Part shown: positions 23,198 through 32,300 of the stretch, piece by piece | Layout: the number at the start of each line of letters is the position of its first letter | How positions within the stretch are numbered: the first letter of the stretch is position 1 | From: Thermodesulfovibrionales bacterium | GTDB taxonomy: Bacteria; Nitrospirota; Thermodesulfovibrionia; Thermodesulfovibrionales; UBA9159 | NCBI GenBank assembly: GCA_919901585.1 | Contig: CAKKPH010000098.1 | Coordinates: 1 to 32,488, forward strand | Direction of reading: 5' to 3' | Length of the DNA stretch: 32,488 bases | Notes under the pieces: model-generated | What the model saw: only the letters and a program-made list of their open reading frames with translations | The model's database searches: none | Told to the model about the DNA's origin: nothing | Translations under genes and position numbers: made by a program

Positions 23198-23939
23198 GGG
23201 ACACATCCTATTTATTGTTCTTTTGCCTTCCTTGGCCTTCCTCGTGGTCTTAATTTAAATATTCTATCAAGTTTCCGCTCCATTTTCTCTATAAACCTCT
23301 CACTGTCGATGGGACTGCTATTCCTTAGATGATTCCTTATATGCGTTATCTCTTCTTCTTTTATGCCTACCTTCATCAATTCAATGTAATCCTTCCTCTG
23401 TCTGTCTTCAAACAGTGCCTCGCCAAGTATCTCGTCTTTTGCACCGTTTATATGAGCCCTTGTGCTTGAATAGGGATAATCTTCCACTTTCTTCACGAGC
23501 TTCGCCCTCACAGGGTTTTGTTCAATGTATCTCGCTACAGTCCATAAATACTTCTCTTTATCCACTAAGCATGAATGATACCTGCTCTCCCATAATCTGC
23601 CTGTCTTCTTATATGTCCTGTTTATGTATTGCGTATAGCAAAGGGTTATGCCCTGCATCATTTTGTATAAAGACTCTTTTGTTGACGGCCTGATCAACAA
23701 ATGCACATGATTGTTCATAAGACAGTAGGCAAGGATGGGTGAGTTCCATTTATCTGAATATTTCTTAAGAAGCAACAGATATTGCTCCTTATCCATCTCA
23801 CTTAAAAAGACTTTTTCTCTGTTGTTGCCTCTTTGAACAACATGATGGGGAAAACCTGATGCAATTGCTCGTGCCATCCTTGGCATTATGGAATTCTACC
23901 GGATTGATTCTCTTATGTCAATTAAATAGGATGTGTCCC
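23198..23939 (-). mobile_element. TnpA-REP-type element bounded by inverted repeats
   Basis: A 17-bp terminal sequence GGGACACATCCTATTTA (23198-23214) recurs inverted at 23923-23939, enclosing one transposase gene that nearly fills the element. The outer end resembles the direct repeats at 67-93 and 735-761, so the window holds members of one element family. Confidence 0.75.
23212..23886 (-). CDS. REP-associated tyrosine (Y1) transposase
   Basis: A 224-residue TnpA-REP/Y1-family protein. The HUH metal-binding motif is NNHVHLLI, a candidate catalytic Tyr lies in ITLCYTQYINRTYKKTGRLWE, and VARYIEQNPVRAKLV is the typical family C-terminal helix. These single-strand transposases act on REP-like palindromes or simple ends. 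The frame is intact. The start MPRMARAI is the usual one for the family. A Lys/Arg-rich tail (RPRGRPRKAKEQ) follows. The gene ends inside the left inverted repeat. Confidence 0.92.
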   Translation of the reverse strand: MPRMARAIASGFPHHVVQRGNNREKVFLSEMDKEQYLLLLKKYSDKWNSPILAYCLMNNHVHLLIRPSTKESLYKMMQGITLCYTQYINRTYKKTGRLWESRYHSCLVDKEKYLWTVARYIEQNPVRAKLVKKVEDYPYSSTRAHINGAKDEILGEALFEDRQRKDYIELMKVGIKEEEITHIRNHLRNSSPIDSERFIEKMERKLDRIFKLRPRGRPRKAKEQ

Positions 23940-24005
23940 TAAATAATTAATTAGGGCTGACTCCAAACAATTAATACGCATTATAATTGCTACCCTCCCC
24001 CCCGC

Positions 24006-24533
24006 TTATCTAAAATTATTCTCTGGTGTCCACAGTAAAAATTGATAGACTGGATACAATTGTTTGAAGCGATATAATACTTCTTCGATAATCCTACCCG
24101 TTGTGAGTCGTAAATCTTCATACTCTTTGTACCAAATACCTAATCTTAGCCAATTGTAACCTGGATCGAATCTGGATAACCAATCCAATAGCCGTTTTTC
24201 ACTATCCAAATCCGCCGCCGTTGTAGTAAGTTCTGGTTTGCTGGTATCTGGCCACCCACCAAAAATATAATCGCGCCCTAAACCTTTAAGTAGATGGATA
24301 AGTTGTTGCCGTTCCACTTTATGTTTCTCTACTTTCTTCTTGAAGTTTTGCGCATCTAACTATGCTTTATCAGTTACAAGTAGTTCAATTGCCAAATACT
24401 CACTGTCTATCCGAATACTTATCATCGGATGCTTCGTGTACTGAGTTTCTGAATAATCCAACAGTTTTGGAACTCCCATCATTTCTTCAACCGTCTGTAC
24501 TTTGGCGCGCGTGCGCAAATAACGCAGTTTCAT
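24006..24533 (-). pseudogene. Unknown gene interrupted by an in-frame TAG
   Basis: From the ATG at 24533 the frame reads 57 codons, hits TAG at 24362-24360, and continues open for 117 more to the stop at 24006, for about 175 residues in all. The first part includes HPMISIRIDSEYLAIEL; the second includes YIFGGWPDTSKPELTTTAAD and NWLRLGIWYKEYEDLRL. I do not recognise the family. Base and codon use are more AT-rich than the neighbours and the gene lies beside a transposon, so I infer horizontal transfer followed by decay. Recoding of TAG cannot be excluded. A shorter ORF from the GTG at 24317 could still be expressed. Confidence 0.55.
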
Positions 24534-24651
24534 AAACCTAAAAGACCTCTCTCATAAAATGCCTTCGCAGACCGTGTTAAAGAGGGCTACATATAATATA
24601 CCAACCTGCCCGTCTCAACGAGTTTGTTAAAACTGTAATATATCAAGCTAC

Positions 24652-24680
24652 TTGCCGTAAGAAATATTTTCTGGTATAAT
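24652..24680 (+). promoter_or_regulatory. Strong sigma-70-type promoter upstream of prmC
   Basis: TTGCCG (24652-24657) and a perfect TATAAT (24675-24680) are 17 bp apart, giving a leader of about 100 nt before prmC. The rest of 24534-24787 shows no gene apart from the short leader frame at 24708. Confidence 0.7.
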
Positions 24681-24707
24681 AACTGCCTGTTTTTGCCAAA
24701 TTATAAT

Positions 24708-24788
24708 ATGGTAATATGGATTAAATGGGCAGACCGTGTGAGCGGCAGCAAAAAACATTTCAGCATGAGGAGTCCGTTGGATAAATAA
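24708..24788 (+). other. Possible 26-codon leader ORF coupled to prmC
   Basis: An ATG-initiated frame of 26 codons ends in TAA overlapping the prmC ATG (TAATG). The AGGAG at 24768-24772 is 15 nt from the prmC start, too far for efficient direct initiation, so reinitiation after a leader is plausible. No family is recognised. Confidence 0.28.
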
Positions 24789-25702
24789 TGAACGCCATCG
24801 ACAAGTTCAAAGAGGTTTCGTCCTTTCTTAGATTTAAAAACATAGAGGATGCCGTGAGAGAGGCGGAGATGCTCATAACAGAAACGCTTCGGGTCAATAG
24901 ATCACGGTTTTATACCGATACCCTGGAGATATCAGGAGAAACAGCTAATAGTATAGATGCGTTTGCAGTGAGGCGGTCTCAGGGCGAGCCACTCCAGTAT
25001 GTTATAGGCCATGTTGATTTTTATGGGATGAAGATCAAGGTTGGCCCGGGCGTGCTTATCCCGAGGCCAGAGACAGAACTGCTTGTGGAAGAGGTCTTGA
25101 AGACAGTAAGCAGTAAGCAGTCAGCAGTCAGCGGTCAGAACAAAAACTCCGAACTCCGAACTCCCATGGGTCGTAGACCGAACTCCGAACTAACATCCTC
25201 ACTATGTATCCTCGACCTCTGCACAGGCAGCGGATGTCTTGCGCTTGCACTTGCAAAGCATATCCCGAATTCAGATGTATATGCTGTGGACATTTCTGAA
25301 AAGGCATTGGAATATGCGAGAGAAAATGCAGGAATCAACGGCATCAGCAATATTGTCTTTCTTAACGGCAGCCTGTTTGAACCTGTAAAAGATATGAAAT
25401 TTGACGTAATAGTCTCTAACCCGCCCTATATAAAGAGGGCAGACATAGAAACCCTCCAGCCTGAGATAAGGGATTGGGAGCCTTTTGAGGCGCTCGATGG
25501 CGGTGAAGACGGCCTCGATTTCTACAGGGAGATTATCTCTTCTGCGCGGTTATATCTTAATGACACGGGCCTTGTCATTCTCGAGGCAGGGGCAGGTGAA
25601 TCAGGAGATATTGTGAGGATAGCCGCAGAATCCGGACTGAGATGCGAGTCTGTAATAGAGGATTATGCAGGCATAGAGAGGATAATCTGCCTGACGATAT
25701 GA
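24788..25702 (+). CDS. prmC: Release factor glutamine methyltransferase
   Basis: A 304-residue SAM-dependent methylase that modifies the GGQ glutamine of release factors, including the prfA product of this window. The SAM motif is ILDLCTGSGCLALALAKH and the catalytic NPPY is in IVSNPPYIKR. The N-terminal helical domain and IPRPETELLVEE are typical. Between that motif and the SAM motif is an insert of about 35 residues (…SKQSAVSGQNKNSELRTP…) encoded by two short repeat tracts at 25105-25138 and 25146-25191. Without the insert the length matches the family. The frame stays open, so the enzyme may tolerate the loop. Confidence 0.94.
   Translation: MNAIDKFKEVSSFLRFKNIEDAVREAEMLITETLRVNRSRFYTDTLEISGETANSIDAFAVRRSQGEPLQYVIGHVDFYGMKIKVGPGVLIPRPETELLVEEVLKTVSSKQSAVSGQNKNSELRTPMGRRPNSELTSSLCILDLCTGSGCLALALAKHIPNSDVYAVDISEKALEYARENAGINGISNIVFLNGSLFEPVKDMKFDVIVSNPPYIKRADIETLQPEIRDWEPFEALDGGEDGLDFYREIISSARLYLNDTGLVILEAGAGESGDIVRIAAESGLRCESVIEDYAGIERIICLTI
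25105..25138 (+). repeat. Heptamer tandem repeat inside prmC
   Basis: Five units in a row: AGTAAGC twice, AGTCAGC twice, then a partial GGTCAG. It encodes SSKQSAVSGQ. A similar AGCTATC tract ending in the same GGTCAG occurs in purL (29736-29765). Confidence 0.9.
25146..25191 (+). repeat. 46-bp dispersed repeat, copy in prmC
   Basis: The 46-bp sequence begins ACTCCGAACTCCGAACT, passes through the palindrome CCCATGGG and the inverted GGTC-GTA-GACC, and ends CCGAACT. It is identical to 29562-29607 in purL. Here it is read as NSELRTPMGRRPNSEL. Confidence 0.95.
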
Positions 25703-25717
25703 CAGGATGCTTTTGAA

Positions 25718-26113
25718 ATGCATGAGGGCAGACCGCATATTGTTCCGAAATACATAATATACGGCTTTTTTGCGCTCGGTCTGATTTCTGCTATCGCCTT
25801 CAGGGCGATCATAGTGCTGCAGCACCTCGAGCCCGAATGGGTGAGGCCTGTCTGGTACATTGGGGCTGTGGGCTATTTCCTCTTCTTCCTCTACCGCTAC
25901 AAGATAAGCAAGAAAAGGAAGATGGCGATAGAGAGGTTTCAGTTGATTGAGAAGGTAAAGAACAATGCATGTCTGACAGATGAAGACAGAGAGGTGGTTC
26001 TGTATCTGCTCTCATCAGTAAAGGCCTCTCTCGAGGATATCAATTATGCGATTATCTTCCTCCTTTCGGTAATTGCTGTCGCGGCTGACCTGGTTCTTAG
26101 CGTTATGAAATAA
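25718..26113 (+). CDS. Small membrane protein of unknown function
   Basis: A 131-residue protein with three hydrophobic segments (about 13-33, 43-60 and 111-129) and a positively charged cytoplasmic stretch after the second (YRYKISKKRKMAIERF). The segment between helices two and three is helical and charged. It starts 15 nt after prmC and ends 157 nt before ribH, so it is probably in the prmC transcript. I do not recognise a characterised family. Confidence 0.6.
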   Translation: MHEGRPHIVPKYIIYGFFALGLISAIAFRAIIVLQHLEPEWVRPVWYIGAVGYFLFFLYRYKISKKRKMAIERFQLIEKVKNNACLTDEDREVVLYLLSSVKASLEDINYAIIFLLSVIAVAADLVLSVMK

Positions 26114-26270
26114 ATATGACAGGGCCGGAAAAGCCGTTTCTGCGATTTCCACCGGATGCCCTTCCTAATCTTTGACGTGTTCCGGGAAGAAGACAGAGTG
26201 CAGTATTTATGTGAAGCAAAGCTAAAGTTGTGGTAAAATATGGGATATTAATAGTTACCGGAGGGCAGAT

Positions 26271-26732
26271 ATGAAGGTTATAGAGGGTGATTTACAGGCA
26301 AAAGGCCTGAAATTCGGCATTGTTGTAAGCCGGTTCAATGACTTTATTACGAATAAGCTACTCGAGGGGGCACTGGATGCACTCATCAGGCATGGTGCAG
26401 ACGAAAAGAATATCGATATAGTCAAGGTGCCCGGTTCCTTCGAGATACCGCTGATTGCGAAAAAGATGGCAGGCAAGGGCGCATATGATGCTTTAATATG
26501 CCTCGGGACTGTTATAAGAGGTGCTACGCCTCATTTTGATTATGTTGCTGCAGAGGTATCCAAGGGCATTGCAGCAGCCTCAATGGATTCCGGCCTGCCT
26601 ATAGCATTCGGTGTTATAACTTCAGATACTATTGAGCAGGCAGTAGAGAGGGCAGGCACAAAGAGCGGGAATAAGGGATGGGATGCAGCTATGGCAGCCA
26701 TAGAGATGGCTCAGGTGATTAGGAAGCTATGA
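26271..26732 (+). CDS. ribH: 6,7-dimethyl-8-ribityllumazine synthase
   Basis: A 153-residue lumazine synthase that condenses the ribityl-pyrimidine with dihydroxybutanone phosphate in riboflavin synthesis and assembles into a capsid-like shell. Signatures are [32 protein letters not shown], and [17 protein letters not shown] with its catalytic His. GGAGGG lies close upstream of the ATG. The gap 26114-26270 shows no riboswitch I can recognise. ribH followed by nusB is a very common bacterial order. Confidence 0.98.
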   Translation: MKVIEGDLQAKGLKFGIVVSRFNDFITNKLLEGALDALIRHGADEKNIDIVKVPGSFEIPLIAKKMAGKGAYDALICLGTVIRGATPHFDYVAAEVSKGIAAASMDSGLPIAFGVITSDTIEQAVERAGTKSGNKGWDAAMAAIEMAQVIRKL

Positions 26733-26787
26733 CATCAGGTGCCGAAGCCTGTAATGTGAGGAGCATTCTTTCTTTGCATCCAGCATT

Positions 26788-27207
26788 ATGAAGAGGAGGA
26801 ATGCAAGAGAGCTTGTGCTTAAGCTTCTTTTCCAGTCTGATTTTACAGGGAAAAGACCTGAAGAAAAGGACTTTGACGAACTGTTCGGTAAGGACAGCAA
26901 GGATGCGGAGTCCAGAGCATTTTCAGAGGATATTGTAAACGGCACACTCGATAACCTTGAGGAGATAGACTCGACCATACAAAAGGCGGCAGAGCACTGG
27001 GTGCTCCAGAGAATGGCTGCGGTTGACAGGAACATATTAAGATATGCTGTGTACGAACTGCTATACCGCAAGGACATACCGTCAGCAGTATGTATCAATG
27101 AGGCTATCGAGATTGCAAAAAAATACTCTACACTGGAATCAGCCTCTTTTATAAACGGGCTTCTCGACAAGGTTGCAAAAGGTATCAAGGGCAGGAAGGC
27201 AAGGTAA
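26788..27207 (+). CDS. nusB: Transcription antitermination factor NusB
   Basis: A 139-residue all-helical RNA-binding protein that pairs with NusE in ribosomal RNA antitermination. The opening RRNARELVLKLLFQSDF, the mid-protein DRNILRYAVYELLY and AVCINEAIEIAKKYS near the end are family hallmarks. The ribosome site is weak, with AGGAG lying about 25 nt upstream. Its TAA overlaps the next gene's ATG (TAATG). Confidence 0.96.
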   Translation: MKRRNARELVLKLLFQSDFTGKRPEEKDFDELFGKDSKDAESRAFSEDIVNGTLDNLEEIDSTIQKAAEHWVLQRMAAVDRNILRYAVYELLYRKDIPSAVCINEAIEIAKKYSTLESASFINGLLDKVAKGIKGRKAR

Positions 27208-27932
27208 TGCATTGTGCTGTCATGGCAGATGTGCACTCGAACCTCGAGGCCCTCGAAGCTGTCTTGAAGGATATTGAGAAGAGGGAGGCATCGGACATAA
27301 TATTTCTGGGTGATGCCGTTGGATATGGCCCTGATCCAAATAAATGCATAGATGTACTCAGGGATGCTTGCAGAGTCCTTATTGCCGGAAATCATGACCG
27401 TGCAGCAACATGCCAGGCTGATATCGAGTATTTCAATGAATATGCAAAGGCTGCAGTGTTATGGACAAGGGAGGAGCTTAGCGAGGAGAACAAGGGATTC
27501 ATCGAAGCGCTGCCGCTCACAGCTGAGATGAAAGACGATGGGGTCCTGCTTGTTCATTCGACCCCCAAGGAACCTGAGGCATGGCACTATCTGCTCACGC
27601 TCTGGGACGCAGAGATTAATTTTAATTACTTTGACCAGAGGATATGTATGCTCGGCCATAGCCATCAGCCATTTGTCATCGAAAGACTGCCGTCAGGCGA
27701 GATGGTAACCCAAAGGAAAGAGATTAGCCTCGGCAGCAGTGAAAGGTATATTCTTAATGCAGGAAGTGTGGGCCAGTCGAGGGACAGAGACCCGAGGGCT
27801 TGCTATATGATGGTTGATGGAGAAAAAGTGGAGTTTGTAAGAGTAGCATATGATATAGGGAAGACACAAAAAAAGATGCATGATTCGGGGCTTCCACTGC
27901 CTTTGATCGAGAGGCTGGCAAGGGGGACATAG
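27207..27932 (+). CDS. Calcineurin-like metallophosphoesterase
   Basis: A 241-residue two-metal phosphoesterase. The metal-binding motifs run in order: MADVHSNLEAL (Asp-x-His), LGDAVGYGPDP, AGNHDRA, VHSTP and GHSHQPF. The C-terminal LNAGSVGQSRDRDPRA is typical of the YfcE-like subgroup. The substrate is unknown; relatives act on phosphodiesters or nucleotides. It is translationally coupled to nusB. An AT-rich repeat-like stretch follows before purB. Confidence 0.9.
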   Translation: MHCAVMADVHSNLEALEAVLKDIEKREASDIIFLGDAVGYGPDPNKCIDVLRDACRVLIAGNHDRAATCQADIEYFNEYAKAAVLWTREELSEENKGFIEALPLTAEMKDDGVLLVHSTPKEPEAWHYLLTLWDAEINFNYFDQRICMLGHSHQPFVIERLPSGEMVTQRKEISLGSSERYILNAGSVGQSRDRDPRACYMMVDGEKVEFVRVAYDIGKTQKKMHDSGLPLPLIERLARGT

Positions 27933-27939
27933 AAAGGCA

Positions 27940-28018
27940 GTAAATCGTAAATTGTGATTTGTGAACAGTTAATAACGAATTATGCAGAACCTAAAAACCA
28001 ATAACTAATAACCAAACA
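27940..28018 (+). repeat. AT-rich degenerate short-repeat tract upstream of purB
   Basis: The intergenic stretch contains overlapping near-repeats such as AATCGTAAATTGTGATTT and CCAATAACTAATAACCAA. It looks like the intergenic version of the short tandem repeats found inside genes here. No gene fits in it. Confidence 0.4.
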
Positions 28019-28030
28019 TATGGAGAGCGT

Positions 28031-29329
28031 ATGATTGCACGTTACACAAGGCCCGAAATGGGCAGTATATGGACACCTGAGAACAGGTATGCAAAGTGGC
28101 TCGATGTCGAGATAGCAGTATGTGAAGCCTGGGCAGAGAGGGGAGATATCCCGAAGAAGGCGGTTGCAGCAATTAAGAAAAACGCAAGGTTTGATGTCGA
28201 GAGGATCGATGAGATAGAGAGTACGGTCAGGCATGATGTCATCGCATTCCTGACAGCGGTCGCAGAGAATGTAGGTCCTGAGTCAAGGTTCATTCATAAA
28301 GGACTCACATCATCTGATGTTGTGGACACAGCCCTTGCCCTTCTTATGAGAGAGGCATCAAATATCATCAGCAGTGACATAAAAGGCCTCATGAGTGTCC
28401 TCAAAAAACAGGCCTTGAGATACAAGGAGACTCCCTGCATTGGCAGGAGTCACGGAGTCCATGCTGAACCCATGACATTCGGCCTCAAGTTTGCGCTTTG
28501 GTACGAAGAGATGAAGAGGAACCTTGTGAGGATAAAGAGGGCGCGTGAGGTGATAAGCATAGGAAAACTCTCAGGTGCAGTCGGGACATTCTCGAATATC
28601 CCCCCGGAACTTGAGGAAAAGGTATGCAAAAAACTCGGCCTACATCCAGAGCCGGTTGCGACACAGGTCGTTCAGAGGGACAGGCACGCTGAGTATCTAA
28701 CGAGCCTTGCGATTATAGCTGCAACAATAGAGAAGATAGCGACAGAGATAAGACATTTTCAGAGGACAGAGGTGCTCGAGGCTGAAGAGCCTTTCTATTC
28801 CGGACAAAAGGGCTCGTCCGCAATGCCGCACAAGAGGAATCCGATTGGGTGCGAAAACCTCACAGGACTTGCGAGGGTTGTGCGCGCAAATGCGCACTCG
28901 GCGCTCGAAAACATTGCGCTATGGCACGAAAGAGACATCTCTCATTCATCTGTTGAGAGGATAGTAATCCCTGACAGCTCGATACTCGTTGATTACATGC
29001 TTAACCGGCTCAAAGGCATAATCGAGGGCCTGCTGGTCTATCCTGAAAGGATGAAGGAGAACATGGCAAAGAGTTTTGGGCTGTACAATTCACAAAGGGT
29101 AATGCTTGCGCTCACAGACAAAGGCCTAACAAGGGAAGACGCCTATTCAATTGTCCAGAGGAATGCCATGAAAAGCTGGAAACAGAGAAAGGATTTTAAG
29201 GCCTTGCTTCTGAAGGACAGGGATATAAGGAAGCACCTCTCTGCAGCAGAGATAAACGGGATATTCAACATCAGACTCTATCTTGAGAATATAGGCTATA
29301 TTTTCGGGCGCGTGTTCGGGAAGGCCTGA
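28031..29329 (+). CDS. purB: Adenylosuccinate lyase
   Basis: A 432-residue fumarase/aspartase-superfamily enzyme acting at two steps of purine synthesis (SAICAR to AICAR and adenylosuccinate to AMP). It shows the signature GSSAMPHKRNPIGCEN, the substrate-binding GLTSSDVVDTA and the histidine region GRSHGVHAEP. The length is normal. A GGAGAG ribosome site precedes the ATG. The purL frame begins within 5 nt of the stop, forming a purine operon. Confidence 0.98.
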   Translation: MIARYTRPEMGSIWTPENRYAKWLDVEIAVCEAWAERGDIPKKAVAAIKKNARFDVERIDEIESTVRHDVIAFLTAVAENVGPESRFIHKGLTSSDVVDTALALLMREASNIISSDIKGLMSVLKKQALRYKETPCIGRSHGVHAEPMTFGLKFALWYEEMKRNLVRIKRAREVISIGKLSGAVGTFSNIPPELEEKVCKKLGLHPEPVATQVVQRDRHAEYLTSLAIIAATIEKIATEIRHFQRTEVLEAEEPFYSGQKGSSAMPHKRNPIGCENLTGLARVVRANAHSALENIALWHERDISHSSVERIVIPDSSILVDYMLNRLKGIIEGLLVYPERMKENMAKSFGLYNSQRVMLALTDKGLTREDAYSIVQRNAMKSWKQRKDFKALLLKDRDIRKHLSAAEINGIFNIRLYLENIGYIFGRVFGKA

Positions 29330-29333
29330 TCCA

Positions 29334-32300
29334 TTGCCGTTGCTTTATTTATACAGGAGACCTGCCTTATCCGGGTCAAAGAACAGCAATCTCCTTGGTG
29401 TTGTCAGGCAGAAGGTCTCAGAAGATATCAAAGATATTGCGACCGAGCATTGTTTTTATATCGAGTCAACTGCTGCACTCACCCCCGATGAGTATGCCCT
29501 CCTGAAATGGCTGCTCAGCGAAACCTTTGAGCAGGAGAATTTCTCGAATGAGAGCTTTTTGACTCCGAACTCCGAACTCCCATGGGTCGTAGACCGAACT
29601 CCGAACTCTATTTTAGAGACCGGCCCCCGCATGAATTTTACAACAGCATGGTCAACAAATGCTGTTTCTGTCTGTCATGCCTGCGGACTGACAAAGGTAA
29701 CCCGCATAGAAAGGTCGAGGAGATACAGATTAATCAGCTATCAGCTATCAGCTATCAGCGGTCAGAAGCCGACTGATTTTCTGAATCTCGTCCACGACCG
29801 CATGACAGAATGCCGGTATGCAGAAAGATTAACCACCTTTGAAACAAGGATAGAGCCTGAGCCTGTGTACGAGGTCAAAGTCTTGGAAGAGGGCAAGGCA
29901 GCGATCGAAAAGATAAACAAGCAACTCGGTCTCGGACTCGATGAATGGGACGTTGATTACTATTATGGCCTCTTTGTGAATGATATGAAGAGGAATCCGA
30001 CAAATGTTGAATGCTTTGATCTCGGCCAGTCAAACAGCGAGCATTCCCGGCACTGGTTTTTCAGGGGCCGGCTTGTCATAGACGGCATAACCATTCCCCA
30101 TACCCTGATGGAGATAATAAAGAGGCCATATAATGAGAATCCGAACAACAGCGTGATTGCTTTCAAGGACAATTCGAGCGCAATCAGGGGATATAAGATA
30201 AAGACGATTATACCTGAAAGACCGGGAAGGCTTTCGAGGTTTGTGGATAAGGAGCTTACATGCCACATCACATTCACTGCAGAGACCCATAACTTCCCGA
30301 CAGGTGTTGCGCCATTCCCTGGTGCAGAGACCGGCACAGGCGGAAGGATAAGGGATGTTCAGGCAGTCGGCAGAGGCGGGCTTGTCATAGCAGGCACTGC
30401 TGCATACTGCGTCGGCAATCTGCATATCCCCGGATATTGCCTGCCCTGGGAGGATGAATCATTCGAGTATCCGAAGAACCTTGCATCGCCGCTCCAGATA
30501 GAGATAGAGGCGAGCAACGGCGCATCGGACTACGGGAACAAATTCGGTGAGCCTTTGATTCAGGGCTATACTCGCTCCTTCGGCATGGTTTTGCCGAATG
30601 GCGAGCGTCGCGAATGGATTAAACCGATAATGTTCACGGGCGGTGTCGGCCAGATGGATGAAAGGCATGTAGAAAAAGGCGAACTTGAAAAGGGCATGCT
30701 CGTTGTAAAGGTCGGAGGCCCTGCATACAGGATCGGCATTGGCGGCGGTGCTGCCTCGAGCATGATTCAGGGTGAGAACATAGAAGAGCTTGATTTCAAC
30801 GCTGTTCAGCGTGGCGATGCAGAGATGGAGCAGAAGCTGAACAGGGTCATACGCGCCTGTGTTGAGATGGGGAGTGATAACCCTATAATCAGCATACACG
30901 ACCAGGGCGCAGGCGGCAACTGTAATGTTATTAAAGAGCTTGTATATCCTGCAGGCGCAAGGATAGACATAAGAAAAATCCCTCTCGGTGATAACACGCT
31001 CTCTGTGCTTGAAATATGGGGGGCAGAGTATCAGGAATCAAATGCGCTCCTCATACGTCCTGAGAAAAGGGATATCTTTGAGGGGATATGCAAAAGGGAA
31101 AAAGTCCCGTCTGCAATTGTGGGAACGATCACAGGGGACGGCTACATAGTCTTATTTGACGAAAAAGATAAAAGCACTCCTGTGAAACTCGATCTTAAAA
31201 AAGTTCTCGGCGAGATGCCTCAAAAGAGATTTACCTTTGACAGGATAAGGCCGGAGCTTTACCCTGTCAGCCTCCCTGAAGGCATTACTGTAAGGGATGC
31301 GCTCGAAAGGGTGCTGAGGCTTGTATCTGTCGGGTCAAAGCGGTTTCTAACAAACAAGGTTGACCGGTCTGTCACAGGCCTGATAGCGCAGCAGCAATGC
31401 ACTGGGCCTCTCCATCTTACAGTCTCTGATGTTGCTGTGATTGCCCAGAGCCATTTTGGAACAACCGGCGCTGCGATCTCTATAGGAGAACAACCGGTTA
31501 AGGGACTTATAAACCCTGCTTCAATGGCGAGGATGGCTGTTGCAGAGGCGATAACAAATATAGTATGGGCAAAGGTGAGTGCGCTTGAAGACATCCGGTG
31601 CTCCGGGAACTGGATGTGGCCTGCAAAGCTCCCCGGAGAAGGCGCTGCCTTGTATGATGCTGCAATGGCTATGATGGAGATTATGCAGGAGCTAGGCATA
31701 GCTGTTGACGGCGGCAAAGACAGCATATCCATGGCAGCCGTTGTAAGAAACAATCAGGCAACAGGGCATGAGATTGTCAAGGCGCCAGGGTCTCTCGTGA
31801 TATCCGCATACACGACATGCCCGGACATCACAAAGGTCATCACACCGGATATAAAGCAGCCGGGAATCAGCAGGCTTCTCTATATAGACCTTGCCAAAGG
31901 GAAAAAGAGGCTTGGAGGCTCGTCAATCGCTCAGGTATATTGTCAGCTCGGAGACGAATCGCCCGATATTGATGATCCCGGACTTCTAAAAAGGGTTTTT
32001 ATGGCTGTCCAGAAGCTTATTGAGAAAGGCCTCATCCTTTCAGGCCATGACATAAGTGATGGCGGTCTTATTGTCACGCTGCTCGAGATGGCGTTCTCGG
32101 GCAATTGCGGGATCTATATAGAGATTGAGGGGCAAGGGGCAAGGGTCAAGGGTCAAGAGAGAGAAGTGATTGAAGCCCTTTTCTCTGAAGAGGCCGGGCT
32201 CGTCATTGAGTATAAGAATGAGAAAGAAGATGAGATAACCATGGTCCTTAAAGACCTCGCAGTACCTTTTCATTTTATCGGCACTACGCTTGTAGAAAAA

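Noticed and set aside
24006-24533. Pyrrolysine insertion at the TAG codon
   Set aside because: There is a single amber in an AT-rich gene beside a transposon and no pyl gene in view; nonsense decay is simpler.
26114-26270. Possible FMN riboswitch upstream of ribH
   Set aside because: I see none of the conserved RFN-element blocks, and the gap is short.
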